Assembly: GCA_947367855.1 (NCBI GenBank)
Contig: CANBFE010000052.1
Location: 1-9,125 of the forward strand
Reading direction: 5' to 3'
Length of the DNA stretch: 9,125 nucleotides
DNA from: an uncultured Lachnospiraceae bacterium
GTDB taxonomy: Bacteria > Bacillota > Clostridia > Lachnospirales > Lachnospiraceae
Under the pieces are notes generated by a model. That model did not search any database and was not told the origin of the DNA. It saw only the letters and a list, made by a program, of their open reading frames with translations. Shown here in pieces: positions 1 to 6,221 of this stretch (within the stretch, counting starts at the first letter, position 1; each line of letters opens with the position of its first letter). A program made the position numbers and the translations under genes.

Positions 1-1
1 C

Positions 2-61
2 CATAGGATTGATAAGAAAGTAATTGAAGAAGAAACAGAAAAATTAAAGGCTGTTTTATAG
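2..61 (+). CDS. C-terminal end of an unidentified protein (partial, cut by left edge)
   Basis: Frame 2 is open from the window edge to a TAG at 59-61 and encodes 19 residues rich in Lys and Glu (ending KLKAVL), which looks like the end of an amphipathic or coiled-coil helix. A rho-independent terminator begins about 20 bases after the stop, which supports a real gene end. Too little is visible to name a family. Confidence 0.55.
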   Translation, partial: HRIDKKVIEEETEKLKAVL

Positions 62-79
62 CTGAAAGAAATTGCAGGC

Positions 80-110
80 AAGGGGCGATTTATTTCGCCC
101 CTTTATCTCT
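80..110 (+). terminator. Rho-independent terminator of the left-edge gene
   Basis: A 9-bp perfect stem (AAGGGGCGA at 80-88 with TCGCCCCTT at 95-103) encloses a 6-base loop and is followed by a T-rich tail (TTTATCTCT). It ends the + strand gene that stops at 61. The - strand side has no good T-run, so it is at best a weak terminator for the MATE transcript arriving from the other side. The stretch 111-164 holds nothing else I can recognise. Confidence 0.75.
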
Positions 111-164
111 GCTTCGCTATGGTTGGCTGGCATTCTGTAAGATTATAGGTCTGATCCTGTTCCT

Positions 165-1544
165 TCAATTTAAACACGCCGGATTAGTCTGTGCAGCATT
201 CTTTTGTTTTCTTAATTCCAGCCCCACCAATACAACCGATAGCACAAACGCTGAAAAATCAGCAACAGGTCCCGCAAGCAGTACGCCCATAATTCCGAAA
301 CGAAGCGGGAGCAGCAGGGTAAGCGGAATCAGGAAAAAGGTCTGCCTTGTCAATGCCAGCAGAGCGCCTTTTAACGGTTTTCCTATTGCGGTAAAAAAGC
401 TGGAAGAAAGCAACTGTACACCATTTACCAACACCATGAAAAGATAGGTGCGCATGAACAAAACGGCAAATTCAAAATACAGTCCATCGCCGTTTCCGAA
501 TAGTGAAATGATAGAATGCGGGAAGAATTGAAAGGCGATGAAACCAATAGCAGAAACAATGAGGTTCCATTTTACTGCAAGCAGATAAGCCTCCCGTACA
601 CGATGATATTGCCTTGCCCCATAGTTGAAGCCGATAATCGGTTGGGCTCCCTGCGAGATTCCCACAACGATCGCAAGGAGGATGGCATTTGTTTTCATAA
701 CGATTCCGCAGGAGGCTAAGGGAATATCCGTTCCGTATTTTGTTAATGCGCCGTAATAAGTCAACGAATTATACTGAATGATTTGAATCACGGTAATTGC
801 AATCTGGTTTGAACTGCTGCTGATTCCCATGCTGCAAATTTTCAGGCCTTCTTTGATGTCCAATAGAAACGACTCTTTTTCAAAATGGATTGTCTGGAAA
901 CGCCATAGATAACGGAATGCGAGCAGGAAGGAAAAAATCTGCCCAATGACCGTTGCCCAGGCTCCGCCGGCAATTCCCCAATCGCAGACAAAAATAAAAA
1001 TAGGGTCAAGAATGGTATTGACAACAGCTCCCACAACCATGCAGATCATCGAATACTTTGGTTTTCCATCTGCCCGAATCAAATTGCTCATGCCATTCGT
1101 TACAATAAGAAACGGCATTCCAATCAATGTGATTCTGGCATACTGTTTTGCATATGGAAACACATCTGTGGTTGCCCCAAATGCCTTTAGAAGCAAAGGC
1201 AGCAAAGCTTCACCAAGCAGCAAATAAATAATTCCGAAAATCCCCATCAGAACAATACCATTTCCCGCTGCTTTGGCGGCCGCTTCCGGTTCTTTGCGTC
1301 CAAGACAGAGGGAAACACGGGAGGCACTGCCAATTCCGACCAGCAGTGCAATGGCAAGGCAGATGGTAGAGAACGGGTAGGCAACATTGGTTGCTGCATT
1401 TCCCAGATAGCCGACTCCCTGACCAATAAAAATCTGATCCACAATATTGTAGATTGAGCCGACAAGAGACGCTACAATACTTGGAACAGCAAAATTTTTC
1501 AGCAGTTTTGAAATTTTTTCACAGCCCAGCGGATTTTCAGTCAT
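165..1544 (-). CDS. MATE family multidrug/Na+ antiporter (MepA-like)
   Basis: This is an integral membrane efflux pump of the MATE family, which exports cationic drugs and dyes in exchange for Na+ or H+. The 459 residues are strongly hydrophobic and fit the usual 12 membrane helices. It opens with MTENPLG, typical of the clostridial MATE/MepA group, and carries family stretches such as RADGKPKYSM (about residue 157), LDPIFIF (about 180) and GISQGAQPIIGFNYGA in the second half. I chose the ATG at 1544: the Shine-Dalgarno AAGGAGG (1560-1554) is 9 bases from it but touches the alternative ATG at 1553, which would add only three residues. The gene overlaps the end of the upstream MarR gene by 8 bp, so translation is probably coupled, as in mepR-mepA. 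The actual substrate cannot be read from sequence. Confidence 0.93.
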   Translation of the reverse strand: MTENPLGCEKISKLLKNFAVPSIVASLVGSIYNIVDQIFIGQGVGYLGNAATNVAYPFSTICLAIALLVGIGSASRVSLCLGRKEPEAAAKAAGNGIVLMGIFGIIYLLLGEALLPLLLKAFGATTDVFPYAKQYARITLIGMPFLIVTNGMSNLIRADGKPKYSMICMVVGAVVNTILDPIFIFVCDWGIAGGAWATVIGQIFSFLLAFRYLWRFQTIHFEKESFLLDIKEGLKICSMGISSSSNQIAITVIQIIQYNSLTYYGALTKYGTDIPLASCGIVMKTNAILLAIVVGISQGAQPIIGFNYGARQYHRVREAYLLAVKWNLIVSAIGFIAFQFFPHSIISLFGNGDGLYFEFAVLFMRTYLFMVLVNGVQLLSSSFFTAIGKPLKGALLALTRQTFFLIPLTLLLPLRFGIMGVLLAGPVADFSAFVLSVVLVGLELRKQKNAAQTNPACLN

Positions 1545-1986
1545 TGAATTCATCCTCCTTTCTCTCTATATGAAGTTCTGATGTAATATTTTTGCCCGCC
1601 TGTATTAAGAAATCCATAAAAAGGTTCTGATCGGATTCGCTGATACCCTGTAATAAAAGAGATTCTGTCTTTTCACATATCGTCTGTATCTCGTCAATAA
1701 CAGACAATGCTCTTTCTGTAGGATAGAGCTTACATGTCCGCTTATCCTTATCATGAGGGGAGCGTGTAATCATTCCCTGCTTTTCTAATGCCGCAACCGT
1801 CCGTACAATATTGCTTGGATGAACATAAAACATATCCAACAAAGAATCTTGTAAAATACCGGGCGAATGGCAGATTTTGATTAAGAACATATATTGACTG
1901 TTGTTGATTCCAAAGGGGGCAAGCTGCTTGTCCAAATAGATTTTGTAAAATCGGTCTGTTATTGAAAGCCATTTTAATAGTTGCAT
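1537..1986 (-). CDS. MarR family transcriptional regulator
   Basis: This 149-residue protein has the normal MarR length and plan: a helical dimerisation part at each end around a winged helix-turn-helix. The likely recognition helix is near residues 56-71 (HPSNIVRTVAALEKQG), followed by a wing with the family's D-x-R pattern (D81, R83) before KLYPTE. MarR proteins usually repress their own operon and a neighbouring pump until a ligand binds. Here the gene directly precedes and overlaps a MATE pump, so it is very probably that pump's local repressor. The start at 1986 has AGAGGAG (2000-1994) 7 bases upstream. A -10 box and a palindrome just upstream fit autoregulation. Confidence 0.92.
   Translation of the reverse strand: MQLLKWLSITDRFYKIYLDKQLAPFGINNSQYMFLIKICHSPGILQDSLLDMFYVHPSNIVRTVAALEKQGMITRSPHDKDKRTCKLYPTERALSVIDEIQTICEKTESLLLQGISESDQNLFMDFLIQAGKNITSELHIERKEDEFND
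1554..1560 (-). promoter_or_regulatory. Ribosome binding site deciding the MATE start
   Basis: AAGGAGG on the - strand lies inside the last codons of the MarR gene. Its spacing is 9 bases to the ATG at 1544 and zero to the ATG at 1553, so the inner start is favoured. Confidence 0.75.
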
Positions 1987-2046
1987 AGATATACTCCTCT
2001 TAATTTAAATCGCTGTGCGATAGCACGAAAGGGTAAAGCCGCAAGT

Positions 2047-2075
2047 ATTATACCGCAATATGCGTGCGCACGCAA
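2047..2075 (-). promoter_or_regulatory. Predicted promoter of the MarR-MATE operon
   Basis: On the - strand a perfect -10 box TATAAT (2052-2047) lies 17 bases after a weak -35 TTGCGT (2075-2070). The start point would be near 2040, leaving a leader of about 54 bases before the MarR ATG. That leader contains a short inverted repeat (ATCGC-TGT-GCGAT, 2009-2021) of unknown meaning. Confidence 0.6.
2061..2074. promoter_or_regulatory. 14-bp palindrome, candidate MarR operator
   Basis: TGCGTGCGCACGCA is a perfect palindrome covering most of the predicted -35 and part of the spacer of the MarR-MATE promoter. A repressor bound there would block RNA polymerase. The position suggests MarR autoregulation, but which protein binds is inferred. 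Confidence 0.5.
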
Positions 2076-2093
2076 GTAGTTTTAAAATTACAC

Positions 2094-2122
2094 TTGACAT
2101 TTACAGCCGCAAGCTGTATTAT
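2094..2122 (+). promoter_or_regulatory. Predicted promoter of the tetR-DUF4180 operon
   Basis: A consensus TTGACA (2094-2099) and TATTAT (2117-2122) are separated by the ideal 17 bases. Transcription should start near 2129, 36 bases before the TetR ATG at 2165. The promoter lies inside the longest possible reading frame for TetR and so argues against the upstream start at 2060. Confidence 0.8.
2102..2118. promoter_or_regulatory. Inverted repeat in the spacer, candidate TetR operator
   Basis: TACAGC (2102-2107) and GCTGTA (2113-2118) form a perfect inverted repeat with a 5-base centre. It occupies the spacer between the -35 and -10 boxes and reaches into the -10. Operators of self-repressing TetR proteins are commonly found in this position. 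That the downstream TetR binds it is inferred. Confidence 0.55.
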
Positions 2123-2164
2123 GACTATAACAGTATTTTAGGTCACGTAAAAGAGGAAACACAT

Positions 2165-2743
2165 ATGGCAAGAAATTTTACGGAGCAGGAAAAAGAAAAC
2201 ATCAAAAGAAATCTGCAGGAAAACTGTAAGCAGAGCTGGACGCGGTACGGCTATAAGAAAACCAGCGTGGATGAATTGTGCAGGCAGGTTGGCATTTCAA
2301 AGGGGGCCTTTTACCTTTTCTATGAATCAAAGGAAGCGCTTTTCTGCCAGGTATTATGTTCCGTGCAGGAACAGATCTGCCATGCGGCATCTGAGATAAT
2401 GGAACAGTACAAAGACAGGCATGGCGCGGCAGAAGCGATCAAGTACATTTATCGGGAATATGATAAAAACAATTTTCTGTACCAGTCGGACAGTACGGAC
2501 TACATCATTTTGATGAATAAATTATCGGAGAAACAGGCGGAAGAAATCAGGGAGTCCAATCAAAGGAGCCGACAGCTTTTTGCGGGCCGGACTTATCTGA
2601 AATTTAAGGTGGATGCCGAATTGGCCCTGTCCGTTATCTACTCTTTAATAATGAATATCAAAAATAAGGATATTCTTCCGCGCAATCACATGGAAACCTT
2701 TGATTTTATGGTTGATCATCTGATAGACAGTCTGTTTGAATAA
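2165..2743 (+). CDS. TetR/AcrR family transcriptional regulator
   Basis: This 192-residue protein has the usual TetR length. The N-terminal DNA-binding domain is clear: a helix-turn-helix at about residues 33-52 (TSVDELCRQVGISKGAFYLF) followed by YESKEALF, the typical family junction. The rest is a divergent helical ligand-binding and dimerisation part whose ligand cannot be predicted. The frame stays open up to 2060, but I use the ATG at 2165: AGAGGAA (2152-2158) sits about 6-8 bases upstream and a consensus promoter lies in the would-be extension. The gene is divergent from MarR-MATE and 26 bp upstream of a DUF4180 gene, a partner I recall seeing next to TetR genes in clostridia. Confidence 0.92.
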   Translation: MARNFTEQEKENIKRNLQENCKQSWTRYGYKKTSVDELCRQVGISKGAFYLFYESKEALFCQVLCSVQEQICHAASEIMEQYKDRHGAAEAIKYIYREYDKNNFLYQSDSTDYIILMNKLSEKQAEEIRESNQRSRQLFAGRTYLKFKVDAELALSVIYSLIMNIKNKDILPRNHMETFDFMVDHLIDSLFE

Positions 2744-2769
2744 AGTTTTAGAATCAATGGAGGTATAAA

Positions 2770-3153
2770 ATGAAGACAGAAGTGATTAAGAAAAATAATA
2801 CGGAAATTGCAGTTGTGAGCAGTGAAGAACTGCTGATTACAGATGTCCAGTCCGCTTTAGACCTGGTTATGACCGTAAGTTACGAAACGGGCTGCGCAAA
2901 TATTGTGCTGAACAAGGAGGCTGTTGCAGAGGATTTCTTTGTCCTGAGCACTTGTCTGGCAGGGGAAATACTGCAGAAATTCATCAACTATGGGGTGAGA
3001 TTTGCGATATACGGCGACTTTTCAGGATATACAAGCAAGCCGTTAAAGGATTTTATGTATGAGAGCAACAGGGGAAAAGATATTTACTTTCAGCCAACGA
3101 TTTCCCTTGCCGTTGACAAGCTCTCCGGATGGGCCGGAAATAGCAAAGCGTGA
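2770..3153 (+). CDS. DUF4180 domain-containing protein
   Basis: This 127-residue soluble protein has no signal peptide or membrane segment. The middle matches the DUF4180 pattern as I remember it: EELLITDVQSALDL, YETGC, a conserved NKEA-x-x-EDFF stretch, LAGEILQKFINY, and GDFSGYTSK followed by LKDFMYESNRG. The biochemical function of the family is not known to me. The C-terminus (after YFQP) seems to differ from the acidic end I expect in the family. A strong GGAGG lies 8-9 bases before the ATG. The gene is 26 bp after tetR, so the two are probably co-transcribed and this protein is probably under TetR control. Confidence 0.85.
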   Translation: MKTEVIKKNNTEIAVVSSEELLITDVQSALDLVMTVSYETGCANIVLNKEAVAEDFFVLSTCLAGEILQKFINYGVRFAIYGDFSGYTSKPLKDFMYESNRGKDIYFQPTISLAVDKLSGWAGNSKA

Positions 3154-3168
3154 GGGGAGGGAATGTCT

Positions 3169-3888
3169 ATGTACCAGGTTGCCATCTGCGATGACGAACC
3201 CCATGCGGCTGAGCGGAATGAAATCTTGCTCTGCCAGATTCTGGATGCCAGAAACTTTAGAAGGGATATTGATTATTCCGTCCACTGTTTTGCCTCCCCT
3301 GCGCCGCTGCTTGCGCAGCTGGAAAGGCATCCGGCCGCTTTTCACCTCCTCCTGCTGGACATTGAGCTGGAGAATGAAAACGGCATCTCCCTCGCTGCGC
3401 ATCTGCGGGAGACGGGTTCGGACTGCTCCATTGTCTATATCACCGCTCACCGGGACTATGTTTTCGACTGCTTTGACACCAGGCCGCTTCACTACCTGCT
3501 CAAACCGGTTGACCGGGAAAAGCTGGCAGGTGTAATCCACCGGGATCTGCGGGATAATTACCATCCGGAACAGATCAAGCTCCTGACAGACGGCTGTTGG
3601 CGGACTGTGGATGCCCGGAACATCCTCTACGCAGAAGCCACCAACCATAAATCTGCCGTCCACCTGCAGGGGGGAGAAGTATTGTATATCAACCAGAGTT
3701 TTTCCGGCCTGCTTCCCCGTCTGAACGGGAGACGGTTCTGCCGCAGCCATTTCAGCATCCTTGTGAACCTGGAGCATGTGCACCGCCTGACCGACAGTAC
3801 CCTTATACTGGACAACGGCAGGGAACTTCCTGTCAGCCGCTCCCGGCAGAAGGAACTCAGAAAACAGTATATTGCTTTTATCAAATAA
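3169..3888 (+). CDS. LytTR-type response regulator (AgrA/LytR class)
   Basis: This is a two-component response regulator. The N-terminal receiver domain (about residues 1-125, counted from the ATG at 3169) has the acidic pair after VAIC (CDDE), the phosphoacceptor Asp in LLLLDIELE (about D64), a Thr in YITAH and the conserved Lys in YLLKPV (about K112). The C-terminal part (about 135-239) is a LytTR DNA-binding domain, with IKLLTDG, ILYAEATNHKSAVHL, FCRSHFSILVNLEHV and LPVSRSRQKEL. Such proteins bind paired direct repeats in promoters. I prefer the ATG at 3169 (239 aa): GGGGAGG (3154-3160) is 8 bases from it but only 2 from the ATG at 3163. The gene starts 15 bp after the DUF4180 stop on the same strand. 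Its probable kinase partner is the convergent gene downstream. The base composition becomes visibly more GC-rich from here through the kinase. Confidence 0.92.
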   Translation: MYQVAICDDEPHAAERNEILLCQILDARNFRRDIDYSVHCFASPAPLLAQLERHPAAFHLLLLDIELENENGISLAAHLRETGSDCSIVYITAHRDYVFDCFDTRPLHYLLKPVDREKLAGVIHRDLRDNYHPEQIKLLTDGCWRTVDARNILYAEATNHKSAVHLQGGEVLYINQSFSGLLPRLNGRRFCRSHFSILVNLEHVHRLTDSTLILDNGRELPVSRSRQKELRKQYIAFIK

Positions 3889-3891
3889 AAC

Positions 3892-3930
3892 ATACAGGGT
3901 TCCCCTTTGCGGAAAACCCTGTTATTTTTC
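3892..3930. terminator. Bidirectional terminator between convergent regulator and kinase genes
   Basis: ACAGGGTT (3894-3901) pairs with AACCCTGT (3915-3922). On the + strand the stem is followed by TATTTTTCC; on the - strand it is followed by ATGTTTTATTT. Both transcripts can therefore end at the same hairpin, which overlaps the last base of the kinase stop codon. Confidence 0.8.
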
Positions 3931-5724
3931 CGGCATCTGCAGGGCTGTGGAAGCAGAAAACAGCCCGTCCGGAAACTCTAGCAGCAGCTCGCTCTGATAC
4001 TTCCGCGCCACGGCCTGCACTGCCTTCAGCCCATATCCGTGAAGCGCCCGGTCTTCTTTTGTCGTGCGGCACAGCCCGGATTCCTCATCATAGTTTACCG
4101 GGCCAAACCGCGGATTCTCCACACCGATATACAGATGCGCTCCCCGGATGTGTATGCTGACCCGCAGCCATTTTCCTGCGCCCTCCGGAGCCAGGGCGTT
4201 GGCATCCAGGGCATTTTGCAGGAGATTCATCAAAACCGTGCAAAGCTCTGTATCGGAAAACGGCAGCGTCTCCGGTGCGCTCACCTCATGCTCTGCTTTT
4301 ATGCCCAGCTTCTGCGCGCGGGCCAGGATTATGGTCAGGACCGCGTTAATGGCAGGGTGTGCAACATATGCCATGGCAGGCACCGCCTCCACATCAGCCA
4401 ACAGGCCCTCCAGATATTTCTCCAGCCTGTCCCATTCTCCTGCCTGGGATAATTTTTGTAAAACAGTATAATGACTTACGGTTTCATGTCGTATCCTGCG
4501 CAGGGACTGGTCGCTCTCCTGCACCACCGCAAGCTGCTCCTGGGCCATGCTCTCCCGTGCGGACAGCGCCTGCAGCCGGGCCTCCCGGGCCGCCAGGTCA
4601 CGAAGCAGGGACAGGGCGCTTGCCAGAAAGCACAGCAGGAACAGAAGGCTGTTCCACCAGTACAGCGGAGGATCCGGAAAATGCCAGGTAACTTGTTCCA
4701 TGAGCCACTGCATATAGAGAAACAGGCTGCCGCCATACAGCCGGGACAACAGGCATGCCGTTCCGATTCCGGCGGCAGACAGCGCCAGTCCCGGCAGGAA
4801 CAGCAGGAACATCTGATTTTTATCCCGGTATTCTGCTATGGAACACACCACAAGCGCAGCAGCGGTAATATAAAATGTTTCCCCGATCCGGGAACCAATC
4901 ATGGAAAAGGCAGGAACCACCGTCTGGAATCCTGCAATCACAAAATAGAGCAGCGCAGGCACAACAGCAAAAGGCAGAAACAGCTTCCTGCATTTTCGCA
5001 TGTACAGCAGGAGAAAGAACGAAGGAAGGGCGAACAGCGCCGCCCTGGCCAGAAAACGCCACAGCCCGTAAAGCGCAGGGGAAAGCATATATCCGCCGCG
5101 GTTTTCCACATGGAAATAGAACATCTGGCTTAAGGCTGCGAAACCAAGCAGCAGAACAGGCCAGGCACAGTTCCCCTCTCCAAGTCCATAGAAAAACAGC
5201 CCAAGGGCAAGCAGCGATACCACGCCAAAGACGGCAGCCGGGAGCGTGTTTCCGGCAGTATAGGCTCTGACTGTTTCTTCCATGATGCCGTTGTCCGTAA
5301 GATACAAAAAGGGAAGCGGTTCTCCCTCAGATTTTATCGTTTCCAGGGTTACCGTTTTTCCGGCACAGTCCCGGGGCAGCATAAAAAGTGTGCTGCCCAG
5401 TGTCTTCCCGTCCCATGCCTCCATATGTCCCATAAGCTTCCCGTCCAAAAACACTTCCGCCCCGCCTGTGTATGAGATTTCCAGTATCGGATACCACCGG
5501 CTTTCCCATTCCGGAAGGGACACTGTCAGTGTCAGCGCACCGCCATAATGATAGCCTTCCATCAAATCCATCACACTGCCGTTGACGCTGCCCTCCAACA
5601 TCAGCCGATCCCTGCGGGGAACCGCCTCCGATGCAAGAAGCAGCGACAGCGCAATTGTATAGGCCAGAAAGGCCGCTCCCGCCAGCCATCCGGGCAATGC
5701 CCTTTTCCGTTTCCCAGGCAGCAT
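3922..5724 (-). CDS. Membrane sensor histidine kinase, GHKL/AgrC-LytS class with 7TM sensor
   Basis: This 600-residue protein is a two-component sensor. One membrane helix (about 12-31) leads to an outside domain of about 125 residues with beta-sandwich-like strands (for example EVFLDGKLMG). Seven hydrophobic segments follow (about 163-373), an arrangement like 7TMR-DISM receptors. Then come a coiled coil (about 375-405), a histidine region RRIRHETVSHYTVL with the probable phosphorylated His at 413, and an ATPase domain with N-box LMNLLQNALDA (about 499-509) and G-box HGYGL (about 562-566). It should autophosphorylate on sensing an outside ligand and pass phosphate to a LytTR regulator, most likely the adjacent one. 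I use the ATG at 5724: GGGAGGTGG lies 6-8 bases upstream and a promoter sits inside the 36-residue upstream extension. The ligand is unknown. Confidence 0.9.
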   Translation of the reverse strand: MLPGKRKRALPGWLAGAAFLAYTIALSLLLASEAVPRRDRLMLEGSVNGSVMDLMEGYHYGGALTLTVSLPEWESRWYPILEISYTGGAEVFLDGKLMGHMEAWDGKTLGSTLFMLPRDCAGKTVTLETIKSEGEPLPFLYLTDNGIMEETVRAYTAGNTLPAAVFGVVSLLALGLFFYGLGEGNCAWPVLLLGFAALSQMFYFHVENRGGYMLSPALYGLWRFLARAALFALPSFFLLLYMRKCRKLFLPFAVVPALLYFVIAGFQTVVPAFSMIGSRIGETFYITAAALVVCSIAEYRDKNQMFLLFLPGLALSAAGIGTACLLSRLYGGSLFLYMQWLMEQVTWHFPDPPLYWWNSLLFLLCFLASALSLLRDLAAREARLQALSARESMAQEQLAVVQESDQSLRRIRHETVSHYTVLQKLSQAGEWDRLEKYLEGLLADVEAVPAMAYVAHPAINAVLTIILARAQKLGIKAEHEVSAPETLPFSDTELCTVLMNLLQNALDANALAPEGAGKWLRVSIHIRGAHLYIGVENPRFGPVNYDEESGLCRTTKEDRALHGYGLKAVQAVARKYQSELLLEFPDGLFSASTALQMPEK

Positions 5725-5754
5725 ATTTTCCACCTCCCACAAATACTCTTCTAT

Positions 5755-5783
5755 AGCGTAAATGGTAAAGCGGCCGGTGTCAA
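5755..5783 (-). promoter_or_regulatory. Predicted promoter of the sensor kinase
   Basis: On the - strand a perfect -35 TTGACA (5783-5778) is followed after 17 bases by a poor -10 TACGCT (5760-5755). The start would be near 5748, about 24 bases before the kinase ATG. The weak -10 suggests either a low-level promoter or one needing an activator. Confidence 0.45.
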
Positions 5784-5834
5784 GAATCTCATACTGCAAA
5801 CCGGGTAAAAAAACAGCAAAGCAGGAAAGCACCC

Positions 5835-5871
5835 TTGTTGTACAGGCCGGATTTTTGGTATGGTGTAAAAT
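5835..5871 (+). promoter_or_regulatory. Weak candidate promoter for the RHH-like/ABC transcript
   Basis: The + strand upstream of the small gene has TTGTTG (5835-5840), an 18-base gap and TATGGT (5859-5864), and also an isolated TAAAAT (5866-5871) with no matching -35. Neither is convincing. A promoter is expected here because the genes on the two sides diverge. Confidence 0.25.
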
Positions 5872-5904
5872 AGCGAAAATGAGAAGAAAGTGGGTGTAAG
5901 GGTG

Positions 5905-6165
5905 ATGGCTGTCCGTAAAAGAGCCAAAAAAGACGCACGCTCATCCATAACGGTTCAATTGCCTGCAGCCTATGCGGATTTTATAGTTGAGCTTCTGTCA
6001 AAGGAATTGGATGATTCCCGCAGGGAGGGATGTGAAAGCCGTTCCTCAGTCATTATGGAAATTTTGAAGCCATTCCGCAATGCCATCGAACTTGAAGAAA
6101 GGCAGCGTTCTCTGCGGGGGCAGCTGGACCGAATAAAGAACAGCACTTTTGGTCAAGAAAAATAA
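5905..6165 (+). CDS. Small basic protein, probable ribbon-helix-helix DNA-binding protein
   Basis: The 86-residue product starts with a very basic stretch (MAVRKRAKKDARSS). A short strand SITVQLP, a helix AAYADFIVELLSKELDD, and then SRSSVIMEILKPFRN as a second helix follow. Strand-helix-helix with an S-R-S turn resembles CopG/Arc-type ribbon-helix-helix regulators, with a slightly long link between the helices. The C-terminus is a charged coiled-coil-like helix (about 60-80). This is pattern recognition, not a firm family match. The start is uncertain: the frame also has a GTG at 5890, and AAGGG is too close to the ATG at 5905 for an ideal ribosome site. It lies 56 bp before the ABC transporter on the same strand and may regulate it. 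Confidence 0.65.
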   Translation: MAVRKRAKKDARSSITVQLPAAYADFIVELLSKELDDSRREGCESRSSVIMEILKPFRNAIELEERQRSLRGQLDRIKNSTFGQEK

Positions 6166-6221
6166 GATCCGTTCTGGTATCCTGTCCCTGAGACACAGCA
6201 AAGGAGACGGGGAGGAACAGG

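Noticed and set aside
1545..1553. MATE start at ATG 1553
   Set aside because: The Shine-Dalgarno sequence directly abuts this ATG, whereas the ATG at 1544 has proper spacing and begins the usual MTENPLG N-terminus.
2060..2164. N-terminal extension of the TetR frame to an ATG at 2060
   Set aside because: This stretch contains the consensus promoter (2094-2122) and its inverted repeat. A good ribosome site and a normal TetR N-terminus are found at 2165.
3043..3783. Long - strand reading frame (246 codons) opposite the DUF4180 end and response regulator
   Set aside because: It is antisense to a clear receiver-LytTR protein, has no family resemblance and is explained by the GC-rich codon pattern of the real gene.
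4039..5808. Several + strand reading frames of 86-220 codons opposite the kinase
   Set aside because: They are shadows of the GC-rich kinase gene. Their products are rich in Pro, Gln and Arg with no recognisable domains.
5725..5832. Longer kinase start at 5832
   Set aside because: The extra 36 residues contain a TTGACA-based promoter, and a strong GGAGG lies just before the ATG at 5724. The shorter protein begins with a basic stretch and a membrane helix, as expected.
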